From: Onchidella celtica | Taxonomy: Eukaryota; Mollusca; Gastropoda; Systellommatophora; Onchidiidae | Length of the DNA stretch: 64,000 bases | NCBI GenBank assembly: GCA_963931925.1 | Contig: OZ007567.1 | Location: 87,407,101-87,471,100 of the forward strand | Direction: 5' to 3' | In this document: positions 43,386-58,541 of the stretch, in pieces | Layout: each line of letters opens with the position of its first letter | How positions within the stretch are numbered: the stretch's first letter is position 1 | The notes under the pieces: model-generated | Told to the model about the DNA's origin: nothing | The model's database searches: none | Seen by the model: the letters and a program-made list of their open reading frames with translations, nothing else | Position numbers and translations under genes: made by a program

Positions 43386-45780
43386 TTGGTCTCAGTTCAT
43401 ATGACCTTTTGTGCTGAAAAAGACGTAAAGGAACAAGAAAAATATAAAGAGATTATAAGATTGATTGAACTGACCCATTATGGAAAATTTGCAATCTGTA
43501 TGGAGGTAAACCTGCATCACAATCAATTAATTGCAATTTGTGCTCATTTAGTGCAGCAAAGTCGGAAAAGTGAGTCTAACTGTGACATTCAAAGATGAAG
43601 CATGCTCTTAAGATGATAGTTATCCTCAGTATATATATATAACTTTCAAAATAGACAAGTAATAGACGCATTCGCTGATCACTAATGTGCAATTAATGTA
43701 TTAATGTTATTTTAAACGTAACAGGGGAGTTTAGCAAGATAGAAGGGAAGGAAGCAATCGGCTGGCATCTGCTTCTTCCATTAAACAAAACTGGACACTG
43801 CAATGAAATACACTTAACACGCCAAACTGCTAAAGCCGGCGAACAGCTACAGTGACCATCTAAACGAAATATCAGAATACATAAGCAGCAGATTTATGGA
43901 ATAAGCGAAAAAAATTGTTAATTGCAGTGTTGGATCTTAAGACAGGAAAAATAAATGCTGAATGGCTAAAATGTTCCCATTTTGTTTTTTGAGTCAAATG
44001 TTAGCGAAAAGCCCTCAAATGTAGAAAACGTACAAAGCCAAATTAGTAATAATTGCTTATTGACATTAAATGTAAATTTAAATGTTACTTAAATTCATTT
44101 TGTTTTCAACAGCTGAAATCAAGGAAAATGAACGTCCCTACAACTTGATACAGAGCCAAAGTTCGTTCACACTGACGCTCATTTGAAGTCAGGTGACGCT
44201 TCTCCTCAATATCACATTTCTGTCTTCCACATTTCCTCTGTCACTTGCTCTGTGCGTGTGTGTATTTGTGTGTGTGTGTGAGTGTGAAAGCATCCACTTT
44301 ACGAGACTGCAATGACATACTAGGCCAGCGTTGTAGTTCCGTCAAGGGGGAAAACAACGGACAAAAAGAGAGCGAAAAGGATAACTTGAAGAGGGAAAGC
44401 GGTTTATGATGAAGGCCTGTCGTTGGTTGACTGTAAGAGGATAACAATATTGATGAAATGAAAAGAAATTGCCGGGAGATCTCACCGACAACGTGCTGTC
44501 CCTACTGCAACGTTATCAAGTACCGGAGCACGACGTGAAATACGTGGTAAGCTGTTCATCTTTATAATGTTCAGGGTCGTAGCCAGCCTGTTACCCTTGT
44601 TCTTGATAGATTTCTTCTACTAGGTCCAATCCGTCGCGATGGTCTATGGAACAAACCGGAACCGACCATCTTATTTATCTATCTATTTATTTATTTATTT
44701 GTGTCTACTTTATCTATTTTATTTATTTATTATTTATTCATTTATTTATATGTTTATTTATTTATGAACTTATCTAGTGAAAACAGAATCTGATCTCATT
44801 CTGCATCACATCATGTGTAAAAATATTGTACAGAATGGAGCAGAGTAGAAATACCTGGTCAAATTGATATCTCGTTATGTTCTTTTTACATTTGATCATT
44901 TCTTTCTTTCTTTCTTTCTTTATTTATTTGTTGTCTCCTTTAAATTTAACCTTAACAGACTTGACCAGTTTTCGCCTGAGGCCATCGGGCATTGGACACT
45001 TAGTAAACTTCAGAAATTGTTTATCGGGAACAAATACTTCCATTTGAAAAAAAAAAAAAAGGATCGCAATCAGTTTTAAGAAATTCACCTGTCAAATCGC
45101 AGGGCAATTTTTTTCATCATTACTATTTAAGACTTGAAATTTGTATCAAAACAATTCATTTCGGTCTGCATGGAGAGCTGGTGTATGTGACTGATTGCTA
45201 AGATGTTGTATGCTAATACAAAATTAATGTGTGTGTACCTAAAACAGAATGAGTGAAAAATTAGTCTGAAATTTGGATATTCAAAACACTGTGGCGTCAG
45301 CTCTTGAAATGAGCAATTTCCTTAAGTACCGGCACAATTATTATTCGTTTATGATATGTGCTAGATTTCCATGATTAGCAACATGTTTTCTACATATGTG
45401 TTTGTCCACATCCATTGACTTTGACATACATAAGTGCCCATTTGTGGAGATAAGAATGGATATAAAGCCGACCTCTACAATGCTTCTTAACCCTCTTCAA
45501 CCTCCCACTCCCCGAGGATGGGCGAATACTACATATCGTTTTTTCGATCGACCACCCGACGTGTAGACATGGCAAAATGATAGTGCATGCCGCTCCATAC
45601 AAATGTCGTTACGGTCCTTGTGTAGGCCCTCTAGCTAATTTGCAACCTGGTTCCTGGATAGGTCTGACCACTCAAAATGCGAAAGCTCTCATTGAATGCA
45701 GTGAAGAGTGAGCGCACAGGAGAAGGGTGTGAAATTCGATTTCCAGTTGAGAGATCTTTAAGATTGTGACGACCTAGTCT
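43386..45780. other. Intergenic with TTTA-rich tract
   Basis: Contains (TTTA)n-like DNA at 44669-44766 and a TTTC/TTTA tract near 44901-44930. No gene recognised. Confidence 0.6.
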
Positions 45781-45977
<197 letters not shown>

Positions 45978-47090
45978 CCTGTATAATATTGGTCTTTGGT
46001 GCCATTTCAGTACAGGAGAACTTCTTGGAGGTATGCTGCGATACAACATCATAATCTAACCTTAAAAAAGAAAGAACAAGATTTGAAACAAATATTTAAA
46101 AACATTTACCCACCGTCCATTTTTAACTCCTGGATTCTACATTGCTTTACCATAGAGAATAGATTGGGATCTTTAGGATCTATGAACCGAGGCGTGAAGA
46201 GCGTGGCCGTTGTTGCGAGACACAGCAGACAGACATTTATTGTTAAATTTTAACCAGGCAGGGCAGATTTCCTGCAGCGAAAAAACGCCAATGGCCTCTG
46301 TGTACCTGAACCAAACATGCATCTGATTGATACAACAGAATAGAAAGGAAGAGATGTTTTCTTTTCCTTCACTGTGAAACAGGCAAAAAGGACACTTTCT
46401 TTTTTTATTTTGACAATGAGAAAGGGAATACAAAGGTGAAACCTCCCGCTTCTCTCAGAAACACAAAGCTAGCTCAGCTGAAAGCTGGTAGCCAGGGGAA
46501 AAGTCGATTGAGATACCGGTACTGGTGGAAAGTTTGAAGAAAACGTACAGATAATCAGGAATATGGTGAAAAAAGGTTTAATTTAAAAGAAAAACATCGC
46601 CTGAAGTCTTTTCATTTACTGTGTCTGTATATTGTGCGACTATGAAGATTTCTTTCCTCCTGAGTAAGTGTACAATCACCCTCACAGCTCAAGCAGCGGT
46701 CACACGGTGCCAAAGCAGCCCTTAGGTTATTAGATTTTCAGCCTGTCAAACGATTTTCGTATTATACACAAGCGCGATTTATTGCCAGTGGCACGAAATA
46801 ACGAAATCATGATTATATCGATCTGGAGTAGCGATACCTCGGAGACGAGCAATACCTCTTTGTTTTGCCGCTTATTCCACGCTTTCCTTTCGGTCCCTGT
46901 TGTTGTCAAGCCACCGTTGACAGGGATGTGGAGCGTGGATACCCTTTTCAAAATCATGATATGTAAAGTTTCAAGCCAATGGCAGGATGAGATGAATCCG
47001 ATATCATCCTTATACCTTTTTTCTTCCTCGAAATAATACGGTCCATGGATCCTCTGACATGACCTCAGATGTCCTTTTAGAACACATCTT
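45978..47090. other. Intergenic, no gene recognised
   Basis: Mixed-composition DNA. Short open frames have no recognisable motif. Confidence 0.6.
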
Positions 47091-47094
47091 CACA

Positions 47095-47200
47095 GCCGCT
47101 GGTAGAGTAAATGGTAAATGTCCCAGGTTCGAACCCCGCTAATGAATGGTCCAATTTGACTATGATGATGGTGGCGTTCAAGGCACAGCTACATGTATTT
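47095..47200 (+). mobile_element. tRNA-derived SINE head
   Basis: GGTAGAGTAAATGG (from 47101) is A-box-like, and AGGTTCGAACCC (47125-47136) is an excellent B box. The A-B spacing is short, suggesting decay. Confidence 0.5.
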
Positions 47201-48430
47201 ATATACTTTGTTTAGAAAAAGACAACCATACATTTATATATATGCGCTTTCAAAGCATCTGATTGTAGGTCAGAAAAATTACCTAACTTCTTAACTTGAA
47301 TATTATGCTCAGTTAAGAACCCGGCCAAACTTCCAGCGCAGTCCATTAAATTGAATCTTATCTCATTAATCCCTCTTTCCCCGTCAGACAAGACGTGTCC
47401 GCAATCGCCCCAGAGACGTTGCGATCACCGGGTCAAGACATCGCTTCTTGTGATCACATTCATCTCGTGAAGATAGGTTAGTGAAAACGAGCTTCCATTT
47501 GAGGGTTCCCGACACCCCAGCATTAACTACGGAATGGCAAAAGCTATCGTGTCGGAATGCCCTTCAGGCGTGCTAAGAAATATAGTTAGTTGACACTCAT
47601 CAATTCCATGCAGGCCATGAACGATCAATGAATGTTCTTAAACTCAGAAGATGGAATGTCATGCTTGGTGGAGAGGAGAGATAGATCTAGGTGTGAAAAA
47701 AGAATCGGAGAAATTAAATGCAACTCTCTCTCGTAATTTTCCGGCACGAAAATTCAATGAGAAGACACACTGAGTACAAATCGCTCCCTCGAAATAGCAA
47801 AACTGAAATAAGAAAGAGCAATCTTAAAAACTGAAGTAGGCTACACCTTCCAATATTTTTCTACGGTATGTCATGAAGATAATGGTGTAGCCGTGAGCAA
47901 GTATAGAACATCTCACTTCAATAACTTTCATTAAAAATACGGCTGGTGAGCTTCGGCAATTACAAAGATATCAATTTAAACTACATGTATTACACATTGT
48001 TATATTAATCATTCACCGCAAAATGCTCTGGTATGAGCTATCTGAGACTACGGAATAATAGATAACTATAAAGGGACATGAGGAGTTGTAGTTGTAGTAG
48101 CTGAGAAAGAAAGCAAGCCCAAATCCCAAAGTTCAAGCTGGTATTCATACTATCACTGACACAGATGCAGCAGCTGACGGCCGTTCAACAGGATGGTCTG
48201 TCTTAGTAAAAAAAAAAACGGGGGGGGGGGGGCATTTCCCTATCGTGAACGAAATACAGAGAAATTCAGTGAGCGGCCGCCTTTAGAAACGATTTTAGCA
48301 ATGAATGAACAGAATTAGGAATACCTGGTTGGCAGGTGCCAAACGCTGTGCAATATTTAACTTCCTTCTTTCACAGAACTGATCGTCGACGTATGCATAA
48401 AGTATGCGGTGTCTGACAAAACTGTGAAGT
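47201..48430. other. Intergenic, no gene recognised
   Basis: A G run at about 48221-48232. Nothing else is distinctive. Confidence 0.6.
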
Positions 48431-48435
48431 TGACG

Positions 48436-48590
48436 TTGTAGCTCAGAGCATCAAGATCAGGGCACTGGAGGATGCTGGGTTCGAAACCTGTTCACGGCGG
48501 GATCAACATAATGTACTTCTCCATATGTTTTTGAAGCACCTGCTCACTGGTAGGTGTGACGGTGGACCTTGCCTTCTCTCGGGTATATTC
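48436..48590 (+). mobile_element. tRNA-derived SINE head, adjacent to an inverted-repeat element
   Basis: TAGCTCAGAGCA (48439-48450) as A box and GGGTTCGAAACC (48478-48489) as B box. The body TGTACTTCTCCATATG may be related to ACTTACTTCTC in the 43,251 copy. It ends beside the inverted repeat at 48592. Confidence 0.6.
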
Positions 48591-48591
48591 C

Positions 48592-49121
48592 ATTTGCGGA
48601 ACCAAATTAAGAAAAAGTGCAATTTGCGGGAACTCTTTATAGATACTCTGTATCGATACAGTTTTTAGAGATGCAGTTGCTGTGTTGTGATACGAACCGC
48701 TGAATGCATGTAGCTCACATCAGTCGATAGTTTGAAAAAAAAAATAGGCACACAGTCTGGGGTGAACCAACCTATACGAATGCAAAGTTAAACACTTTGT
48801 ACTTTGTTCATCAGTGACCAATTTTCTCACCATGATATTATGAGTGGTGAAATTGTAGGCCTTATATAACTGTAAAAGACGCGGGGTGTCACATGTGTGT
48901 GCCCCTCGTGGTGAGCAGGGAGAACCGATGAAATATTCCCTTTGGCTGAAAAATGAAAATTTTTAACTGGCGAACGGAAGAGGTTCAAACATAAGTCATA
49001 GATTGAGTCGTGTATCGAATTGGTTTTAGTTCAGTTATATCATATTCGATTGTATAATTAGTGCCTCAAATTGAAGTTTTTACTCGCTCCCGCAAATTAA
49101 TCCTATTTTGGTTCCGCAAAT
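48592..49121. mobile_element. Candidate 530-bp inverted-repeat element
   Basis: The left end 48592-48632 carries ATTTGCGGAACCAAA and, about 30 bp in, AATTTGCGGGA. The reverse complement of 49089-49121 carries the same two blocks in the same order. I could not find a target duplication. The interior has no transposase frame. Confidence 0.55.
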
Positions 49122-52100
49122 TGACTGCACCCCTTGTCTCTGGTAATGTCTCATCGTGCTGAACAGAGACGGTAAATCCTGAGTAAACAAGCAGTGATGA
49201 ACTATCAGTGTATGCTTAGGCTTGGCTTCCCTGTTTCATCCTCTTACAGAAAGCCTCTACTTAACGTCGCACAAATTCTTATCTATGGGTTGAGGTGTCA
49301 GTCGGAATGTTAGTAAGTATTTTGATCATCGTAAATTTTTACCTAATTTCTTTGTTTCTTATTCTACAAACGTGAGGTTTTGCATCATATTTTTTCCCGT
49401 CCACTCGTACGTTATTTATGATTGTACTGCTGTTAGCTCGAGGTTATTTCAAGAACACTTTTCTCTGTGTTGATCTCAGTAATGCCTCGGGATGTTAAAG
49501 GTTGCATCGATTGTATGCAATTGTTAGCTTCCCTTCCATGTCTTCAGAGGGAAGTTTCGTGTGATTTAGCAAGGAGAAAATGAAATAGAGAGAGAAAAAA
49601 AACTCCGGACAGATTACAAAGCGAGCAGAAAAGGTATTGTCATTTGGCAGCTTGCGTGGGCTGTGGAGTCTTCAGATTAAATAGCAGGCAAAATATAACG
49701 AGGTGGGAATTTCACCACAATTATAATGTTACATCTTGGTTATTCGGCCAAATACTTGTAACTTGGCGCAACATTGGGTCAACGCATTCGGACCTAGACC
49801 GAAATAAGTTTACTAATTTTCAAATCAAGTGATTACATAAATTCTAAATATTACTGGAACAGGACAGCTGTGAATTTGATATATTTATGTTTCCAGATAA
49901 GAAACTGTGCTAAGTTGACCCTTTTGTAAACCGCGTGTCAGCACTTACTAGCTTTATTGTGTTTTCATACTGAAATAACTAATCAGATGCAGAAAATAAA
50001 TTTTAAAAAAGAAGTTAGCATCGGCTCCACATAATTGAGCTTGTTTTTTTTTTTTTCTGGAGACGAGTAGAGGAGCCTCTGTGAGTGTAAGAGAGAGGTA
50101 TTCAATATAATCAAAGTTGTATTCCTCACACATGGTTTAATAACAGGCTGTAGTGACTAAATTTTTCCCTAGAGTATTAAATTTGGTAAGCTTTTGGCTG
50201 CATAGGATATGAAAGAGGATTTGCAAAGACGTTGCATGGAAGGGAGGTCGGGTAGTTTTCATAGCGGTTTCTATATCAGGGGACTTTCGTGGACTCACGT
50301 GCCTGTTCTCCCGCTCTCCTACTCACCGTGGAAAGTGCAGTGATGGCATCCTGAATGCTGTTGTCTGCATGATATGCAGGGCACAAACCTGTGTGAGCAG
50401 ATTCAATACAGGACAAATTCCCGTTGACTTTAAGCCTGACTGACAAGCTCCGTCGTGTCTCGGTTCACGGAAACCCCATCACATCATGAATTTTACGACA
50501 TGTAGCTGTGAGGCCCAAATAACCCGATTTATATCTGTCCTAAAAGATAGCTGTGTTGATGAAAACATCATAAACACTATTCGGGTTTCACACTGAAAAT
50601 TAGACAAAAAACATGACGGTTTTATTCCAAGCACACAATTTCTGAATCGTACAGTTTCCGCATGGAAATGGGGTAATTGCTTGTTTTTGCACAGCATGCA
50701 TAATAAGTGGTTAGACTTGACAAACTTCATGTCTTCGCCACAAGAGGACGCATTAACGCAAATGTGGGTCTACAAGCTCTTGTATTTTCAAGTCTGGTAA
50801 AAAAAGGAAGTACATGACTCACTACCAAATAATCTGATATTTCATACTATGGCTCTCGCTATTTGTCTATAATCGACGAATATTTTGAGCGTGTCGACAA
50901 ACTATCCCACTGATATACGGTGAATATATTCAAATAATGAACAGGCAAAACGAGTGGAAATGGTGCAGTGAAACAGCTCATCTAAATAAACTTCTAGAAG
51001 TGACAGTACTTTGGAAATCCTTTGCTGAGACAAACGGATATAATATTGGAGTTTATGGGTGACATAACTGGAATGAGAAAAGCTGGTATGTTTTGCATTA
51101 AGCACAGAATTTCAACGGCTATTCTTATGAATTATGACCTATGGGAAAACTCGTAATAACAGAGCTGGACCATTATATTATTTATGGAAGATGTTTTCGA
51201 GGGACCTTAAGCCAGATATCCCACACAGTATTTCGTGTGTTTTTGACATAATATACCATTCAAGCTCGTCCCCGCAGATTGCATTTGTCTAAACTTGTCC
51301 AGAGTGGGACTTGCAGACTTCCAGCTGAAGTTTGGTCTGTGCAAAAGCGATCAGCTGATCACGGAAATTTAGCTACAGTAATGCATGCTTTGATTACCGT
51401 TAAATTTGGCCAGAAAAGAGTCAGTATCAACCGTGTTTGCTCAACAGCGGCAGCTGATGATTGCCATTAACCGATCCACACGCACTGAAGAAACTTGAAT
51501 CAAGTCAAATAATGGGTTATCTGTATAGATTTGTTTGAACAGTTAAACAATCGTTCGATCGGTGCGGTTAAAACGATGAATCAACTCGTAAATGGCACTT
51601 GGTATCCTGCGAGACGGGACAGGAAATTCACAGATGTATTGGTGTTTCCTTGACGAAAAGAAGAGCCCTGCTTATTGATTGCCAACACAGTGTCCGTTTC
51701 TACCTCATTTGACGCTTGAGTGTGAATGCAATCACTCTAATGTCGCTTTTGTTTCCAATTTCAATGCGTCTTTCACTCGGTTTCAACCAGATAAAGATTT
51801 GGCACTGCCCATTTGTTTGAAGTTCAATATGGATGCAGCGATGTAAGCATTTCCTTCTATATTTCCACAACACTGGGCCCATATTTTGTTAAAATACATT
51901 GCAGCCCTGTTTTAAAACCATAATTCGTCCTTCCTGTGCCCCCATTTTTTTGGCCTATTCATTTCTTTAATCCTATAACTATTTAAATTTGCGAAGAACA
52001 AGCTCACAACCACTGCATGGTTGGTTTCAAGCAATGTAGCCTACATAAAAATAGCTGGGTGGTATTTTCATTATAACAAATCCGAAAATTAGTCATGCGA

Positions 52101-52637
52101 ACCTAGCGTTTTGAATGTCAGAACTCAGAAAAACTTGATGTCTGGACAGAATTAAAACATAGTGAGATATAACCAATCGATTCTATTTTTTTTTTCTTTT
52201 TTTTTTTGTGCCCTTTAAGCAAAGTTATGCTACTGGAAATAGCTTGTTACGGACTAAATTATTTTTTCTTTTCTTTTTGTTAAGTATTTTCGTAAATGTA
52301 ATCGATAGTTGATTAAATTCATATTGAATAATAATGCGTGATGATTTTCATCATTTCCTCACTTAGCCTTTTTTTTTTCCAGTTCGTTCTTCATCTCACT
52401 TATGTCGTCCCGCTGTTTGCGTTGTATGGAAAAGGAACAGAAAGAATGACGTACTAAGAGCCCAAACACAGTGTCGTCTGTTTCGTTTCACTTTCGCCTC
52501 GCTTTCGGTAGATTTGGAAGTGACAGCCAGTCTCAACGAGAGACGAAAGAAGAAGCACTATGCACTCCAATGGCGCAGTGTTGGTTTTTGATCTCGTCTA
52601 GGGCTCTTTGGCAAGACAAAACACAGCTACGTCTGAC
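49122..52637. other. Intergenic, no gene recognised
   Basis: AT-rich, with T runs near 50047 and 52189-52207. No supported exon or repeat. Confidence 0.6.
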
Positions 52638-53155
<518 letters not shown>

Positions 53156-54714
53156 TGATTAATACCAATGTCAGTTCTACCCCCACAGAGCTATATTATA
53201 ATTGGCCTCTGTTCGTGACTAACGCACAAGTCTTTTACCGTTTCATAACCTTAAATCATACAAAAGATCAAACATCAGCAATGAACACCTTTCGTGAGTG
53301 ACAGACTTAATTGTCACTCACCCGTAGGAATAAGCTAACATTGATTGCTGGCTTGTTCCACTAACTTACTGTACTCGCGGGCTTAGTGATAACCAAAACA
53401 AAACATGAAAATGATGGGGAAATGAAACAGTTTTGTTTAGTAAGCCAGACAGACACTCGAATGGATTTATATTTGAAAAAAAAAAATAATAAAAAAGATC
53501 CAGCTATCTTTTAATCGTCGACTGTCGCATCGACCAATGATTGTGGACAGCGCTGAGACAATCGATAGGGGAGGAAATAAGAAAAGGATTCCTGAGTGAT
53601 CCTTAACTCAATTGGTGTTAGCCTAGTAACCCAGTTCATTAGTTCAAGCAGTCGCTACAGTTTCCTGTTTTCCCTCTTTGTTTTGGTTAGTCCCCAGACT
53701 CAAGAGACAGAACGACTGAGAACGCCGGGACGTGTCAAGCTGGAGGAAAGATGGGTACCAGTGAAGCTGGTACGTTGGGGGTGGGGAGGGGGCTTTGAAG
53801 TGAGGGAGCCTGACTCGGCATTTGACATGGCCATTATCTCGGACCTTCCACTTTGCTTTCACAGGGCGATAATGGGTGGCAAAAAAAGAAAATGTCTCTC
53901 TGCTACGTAAGGTAATTATTAATTTATCACCAGTAAAGTAAATACTTATTCATTTATGTGAGGCACCAAGCTCATTTACATGATCTGCGAGTTCGTCGTT
54001 GGAAGACCAATAAATAAATACAAAATACATTTTTAAAATGTCTCCAGTCAGCTGTGTTGCACTGCACGTCTATTATTGTGATTTTTGCACTGTGCATTTA
54101 ACCGCCAGTATTAACAAGTAAAAAGCAGAATGAAGGGTCCGGCAAATAACGATCTAGTTAGGTACCATCAAAGAGAAACCATTCTCACATTCCCTTAAGT
54201 GTTATAATTCATTCAAATCCTCAAACAAGTTTTACTGCCTATGTTTGTGAACTGCTACATGCCTAAACTATCATTTTCACAAGCCTCTGAAGTTGCAGTA
54301 CACTGTGACTGTAACAGTAATTTATACTAATCCACCAAGGGCAATTATTGAAATCGTTAAGAAAATAAGGTTAAATTCCGGATGCTTTTTGTATATAGCC
54401 TACTATACGGTTACCCTCACATTGTTTGATTACATATCACTGTAAACAAAAGCATATGATACAATGCAATATACAATCGTGTTTCATCCTTTGAATTCAA
54501 GTTTCTCAAAAACTATCTTAGCAGTCTGAAAAACAAGAGTTGTATTGTTAAGGTACCAGTTTATATCTTTGTTTTAACATTGCTCTGTGTTGTTGATTTA
54601 AATTTGCCTCCCTTAGTCAAAAGGGATGTTTTTAAAATCGCTTAAAGTATTCTCTCTGAACCTGAAACTTCTTTGCAATGTCGATGGCATCGACCTCAAG
54701 GTACATGTATATTA
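53156..54714. other. Intergenic, no gene recognised
   Basis: A 104-codon open frame at 53596-53910 has no recognisable domain. The rest is AT-rich. Confidence 0.55.
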
Positions 54715-54722
54715 GTTTAGAA

Positions 54723-54920
54723 AAGGGGTGGCAACCTTTCAGAGAGGGAGAGCCATTTTTGGATTTTCGATAATTTTTCAATTTTTCAACACTCGTGAAA
54801 GTCTGTATACCAGTTGTACTTTTCCCATTTAAAGATTTGTTTACCGGCAGTTACGAAAATCCACAGATGAAAGCTACAAGAGCCCCTTGAGGTACGCGAG
54901 CCGTTGGTTGCCGATCCGTG
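54723..54920. mobile_element. Short hAT MITE (198 bp) with 8-bp target duplication
   Basis: The left end AAGGGGTGGCAACC and the right end, reverse complement CACGGATCGGCAACC, correspond to the CAGGGGTCGGCAACC termini of a widespread hAT group. An exact 8-bp duplication GTTTAGAA lies at 54715-54722 and 54921-54928. The interior GAGAGCCA and GAGCCCCTTGAGG are also typical. No coding capacity. Confidence 0.85.
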
Positions 54921-54928
54921 GTTTAGAA

Positions 54929-57900
54929 AGTAGTGGCTCCCTGTCCATGTCTCCCTGAATCAGTTGCCACCTTTCTTGAGAGAGCCAATGGTTTCTGAAG
55001 ACAACAAGACTGGCCAAGACATCACAAATCAACTCAAAGAGAGACAATCATGGTCAATCCAGCTCTCTTGCCATCATTAATTCATGGGGCCTGGAAGATT
55101 TCAGCACAGGAAGAATCAGGATACTCTCCATAGATTTTTAATAGTAAAATTAATTAAGGACTGACTCAGGGGACTTTCTCTATGAAAGCACTGAGATGAT
55201 TGTTTCGCCTGAATTGTATTGTTGCTTCCATTGTAAGTTTCTCCCTTTTATTCGGTTTTGGCTTGAGGGCAGTCTGCCGCCCTCCCCCCCCCCCCCTTTT
55301 TTTTTTTCATTGCTACGTTTTACATTACGGTAATGTTGCCGCAGGCGACAAAATACAGCCTTCTGTAGGTTACATAATCCAGCTTCATTGTGCTGACAGG
55401 GCTGGGAATATAGCGTGGATTGCTTCTTTATGTGCAGCTCGGTGGATTATATCTCTTTTGTGCTTTTGCTGTCCTTTCTCTTTTCTGTGAGAGTAAAATT
55501 TTTAAATAATTCAATCTAAATTTTAAATTTAATGTAAATTTCTGTAAAGAGAAACTTAGAAAAATAAACGGTGCCGTACACACATGGCAAACGGTATACA
55601 CTGGTGTGGCCATTTTAAAGGGGGGAAACAATTATCTTTTAAGTGTTAAACATTTTGAATTGCAAGGGAGACGAATTAAATTGTATAACACCTGGTACAT
55701 GAATTCTTTTTCCCCCGCACGTAAAAAATAAAAATAAAAATGATTCTGCATAATGGGAAGACGCGCAGAGACACTACGTTACCACTGTTAATGGCCATTT
55801 CAAAACTGGCGAGAACAAACATATTTTATTTTCGAAGTGCTTATCCGTAGAGATGAAGCTGAGTTTGTCGCCCTTGCACGCCATGACGACCAGATGCAGT
55901 TCCACTTTTGTAGTTTCTGCGTTTCCCTGTCGTTGCCCTTTGATTGCCCAAGACTCCGTAAATTTCCACACCGACACGCCATGATAAAATCGTCCCGTTG
56001 CCTTATTTCGATTAGAAATTTTTAACTACAGTACCTGTTAAGAATTGACTTTTACGACTGCGATAAAACTTGCTGTGCCGGAAAACAGTATCATCAAGGG
56101 TTGACAACATTCTGTGTAATCTGGCCGAAGAATAACTAGAAAGTTCACACCCGAAAAAGGTTACACTCAAAATAATGTGTTTTATATTCCAGACTGAACA
56201 CCACTATCCACGCGCGTTTATGTATGTGCCTTCTAAAAGTCATAGGACGATTACCATTAAAATTTGCTTGTATAAATTGATACGTTTCTGAATTCTCCCA
56301 AATAAAAAAAATGACACAGAGTTGTACTGTTTGACATTTTGTTTTTGAGAATATTCATTTACCCTATGCTGTCTATTCCAATTTAGGACATTTTTCACAA
56401 ATGTCTGGTGTTCGTTATATCAGAACTTATTGTGTCACTTACTGAACCTGTGTCTTAAATTTCCTGTAAATCCCTGAAATGTTAAATCTCATGTATCAGC
56501 TGGTCTTGTCCTACTTGTTTGTCCCTCCCTCCACCCCCTGCCCCGAAACCCGCATCCCCCCCCCCACCCCTCCCAAGGATTGACAAGGGAATCTCAACCT
56601 CTTATTATATGATCTGAAACATAGTATTTACTGTCAAAATACATGTCATGGGTAGCACGTGCATGGTAATTTCTGTAACTGGCAAGACCAGGCAGAGATC
56701 TGACCTGACCCAGATTCTTGCCGTAGTGACATCCAAGATTACTTCAGACTCAGTTTTTGGGAAGTGGCTGGAGACGACGATGGCTGAAATCCCATCCTAA
56801 ACCAATTTTTTCCGAATCACTGTGCAGTACTTAAGTGCACTTATGTAGTTTTCGATCAAATAATGGTTTTATCAATAAAAAGTTAGTAATGCAACTTTAG
56901 CGTACGCCATGAGTTGACCTATCCTTAAAAGTTGACATACTATGAGTTGAACCGAGCGTGCTCCTGTGCTGATGTTCTTTATCGGAGCCAGCAGCGCCCC
57001 CCAGACGTTGTCAATACTCATTTGTTATCCCTGCCGTTCAAACCGTCTTTCACTTCCCCTTACTCTAGAAAGATAACGCTCAACAATGGCCTCTCCAGTC
57101 CTAGTGTAAAATACCAGAGCCACCAGGAGTTCATTTCTAGTCTAGTACAGGAGCGATTCTTCACACCAAAGTGGTGTATGATCTTTGATATCGTTCTCCA
57201 CAATGCATTGCGATCAAGGTGTCCCTCTGGAAAACAAAACATTCACCTCAGTAATAAGAGGTCCTTTGGGTAGGGAAAGGGAGGGTAGAGGGCGCAATTC
57301 TCGTTAAAAACTGTCGTCTCTCCCACCCACCCACCCACCCCACTCTTTCCTTCTACCTTGGACACTCGTCAGAATAGTTTAGCAGTCACCTGAGTTCCGA
57401 ATTTAGACCACTTCCGTCGTTATGGTCATGATTTTTTTTTCTTTAAAAGATATTGGTGTCACGGATCTAGTTTTTTTTTGGGTTGCCTGTGTAAAAAAAA
57501 AAGTGACGCAAGTTGTTTTATACAACGTTTTTATCTATTTCTGTTGCATAATGTCACCATGATCTACGGGTTCCCGAGAATGCCATGTAAATGTCATAAT
57601 TACAAGTAATTTATTATCTGGTCAAGTGTGTTTTGATATTCTCGTCTCACCAGAGAAAAAAAAATTAAAGACAGTACTCTGCTTGATCCCAGAGCTTCAA
57701 GTTCAGTTAACAAACATGCACATGCTTCATATCTATGATGTTGAACGCAGGGCATATGCGCTAACAACCTGCAGCATGACTAATTATCCTTGCCATAGTT
57801 ATGCCTTTCCAAATGAGAGATATAATTGAATCTACAATAAGGATAACCTTTTGTTGCGATATAAAAAGTCAGTTGATGTCGCCACTGACGTCAAGATGTT

Positions 57901-58264
57901 TCATTTCTTCTTGCATTCTGTAATTCTCTCTTAATCTTTCATTTATCATGCCCTTTGTGAACATGTTTACCATCAGCAACACAACTCTAACCTGAAGTTG
58001 CCTTACAGCATCCAATTGACAATCAGTAGTTACGTCCGTGCCGCAGGTTTACATGGGTGTAACGTGTAGTGAGGCCATGATGCTATTATAGATGAGGTTT
58101 CAGATGAAACTTAGTTGGGGAAATGTCTAAGAGATGGTACTTCAGCCTCGGGGCCTGGGGATGTAACAGACAGAAGAAAAAAAAAAAAAGAAACAAAATG
58201 TGAATGATGGCCTGCGAAGCGAAGAAGGCCATACTTGTAATACAGCCTATCGAAATTGATAGAT
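54929..58264. other. Intergenic, no gene recognised
   Basis: Contains a C/T run at about 55282-55308, a C run at about 56557-56566 and CCCA repeats near 57322-57340. The open frame at 56932-57273 has no domain I can name. Confidence 0.55.

Positions 58265-58541
<277 letters not shown>

Noticed and set aside
44577-44603. CAGGGTCGTAGCCAGC, resembling a hAT end
   Set aside because: No matching opposite end or 8-bp duplication nearby.
53596-53910. 104-codon plus frame
   Set aside because: No domain, no conserved motif, composition like its surroundings.
56932-57273. 113-codon plus frame overlapping a 60-codon minus frame
   Set aside because: Neither strand resembles a known family. A decayed retroelement is possible but not shown.
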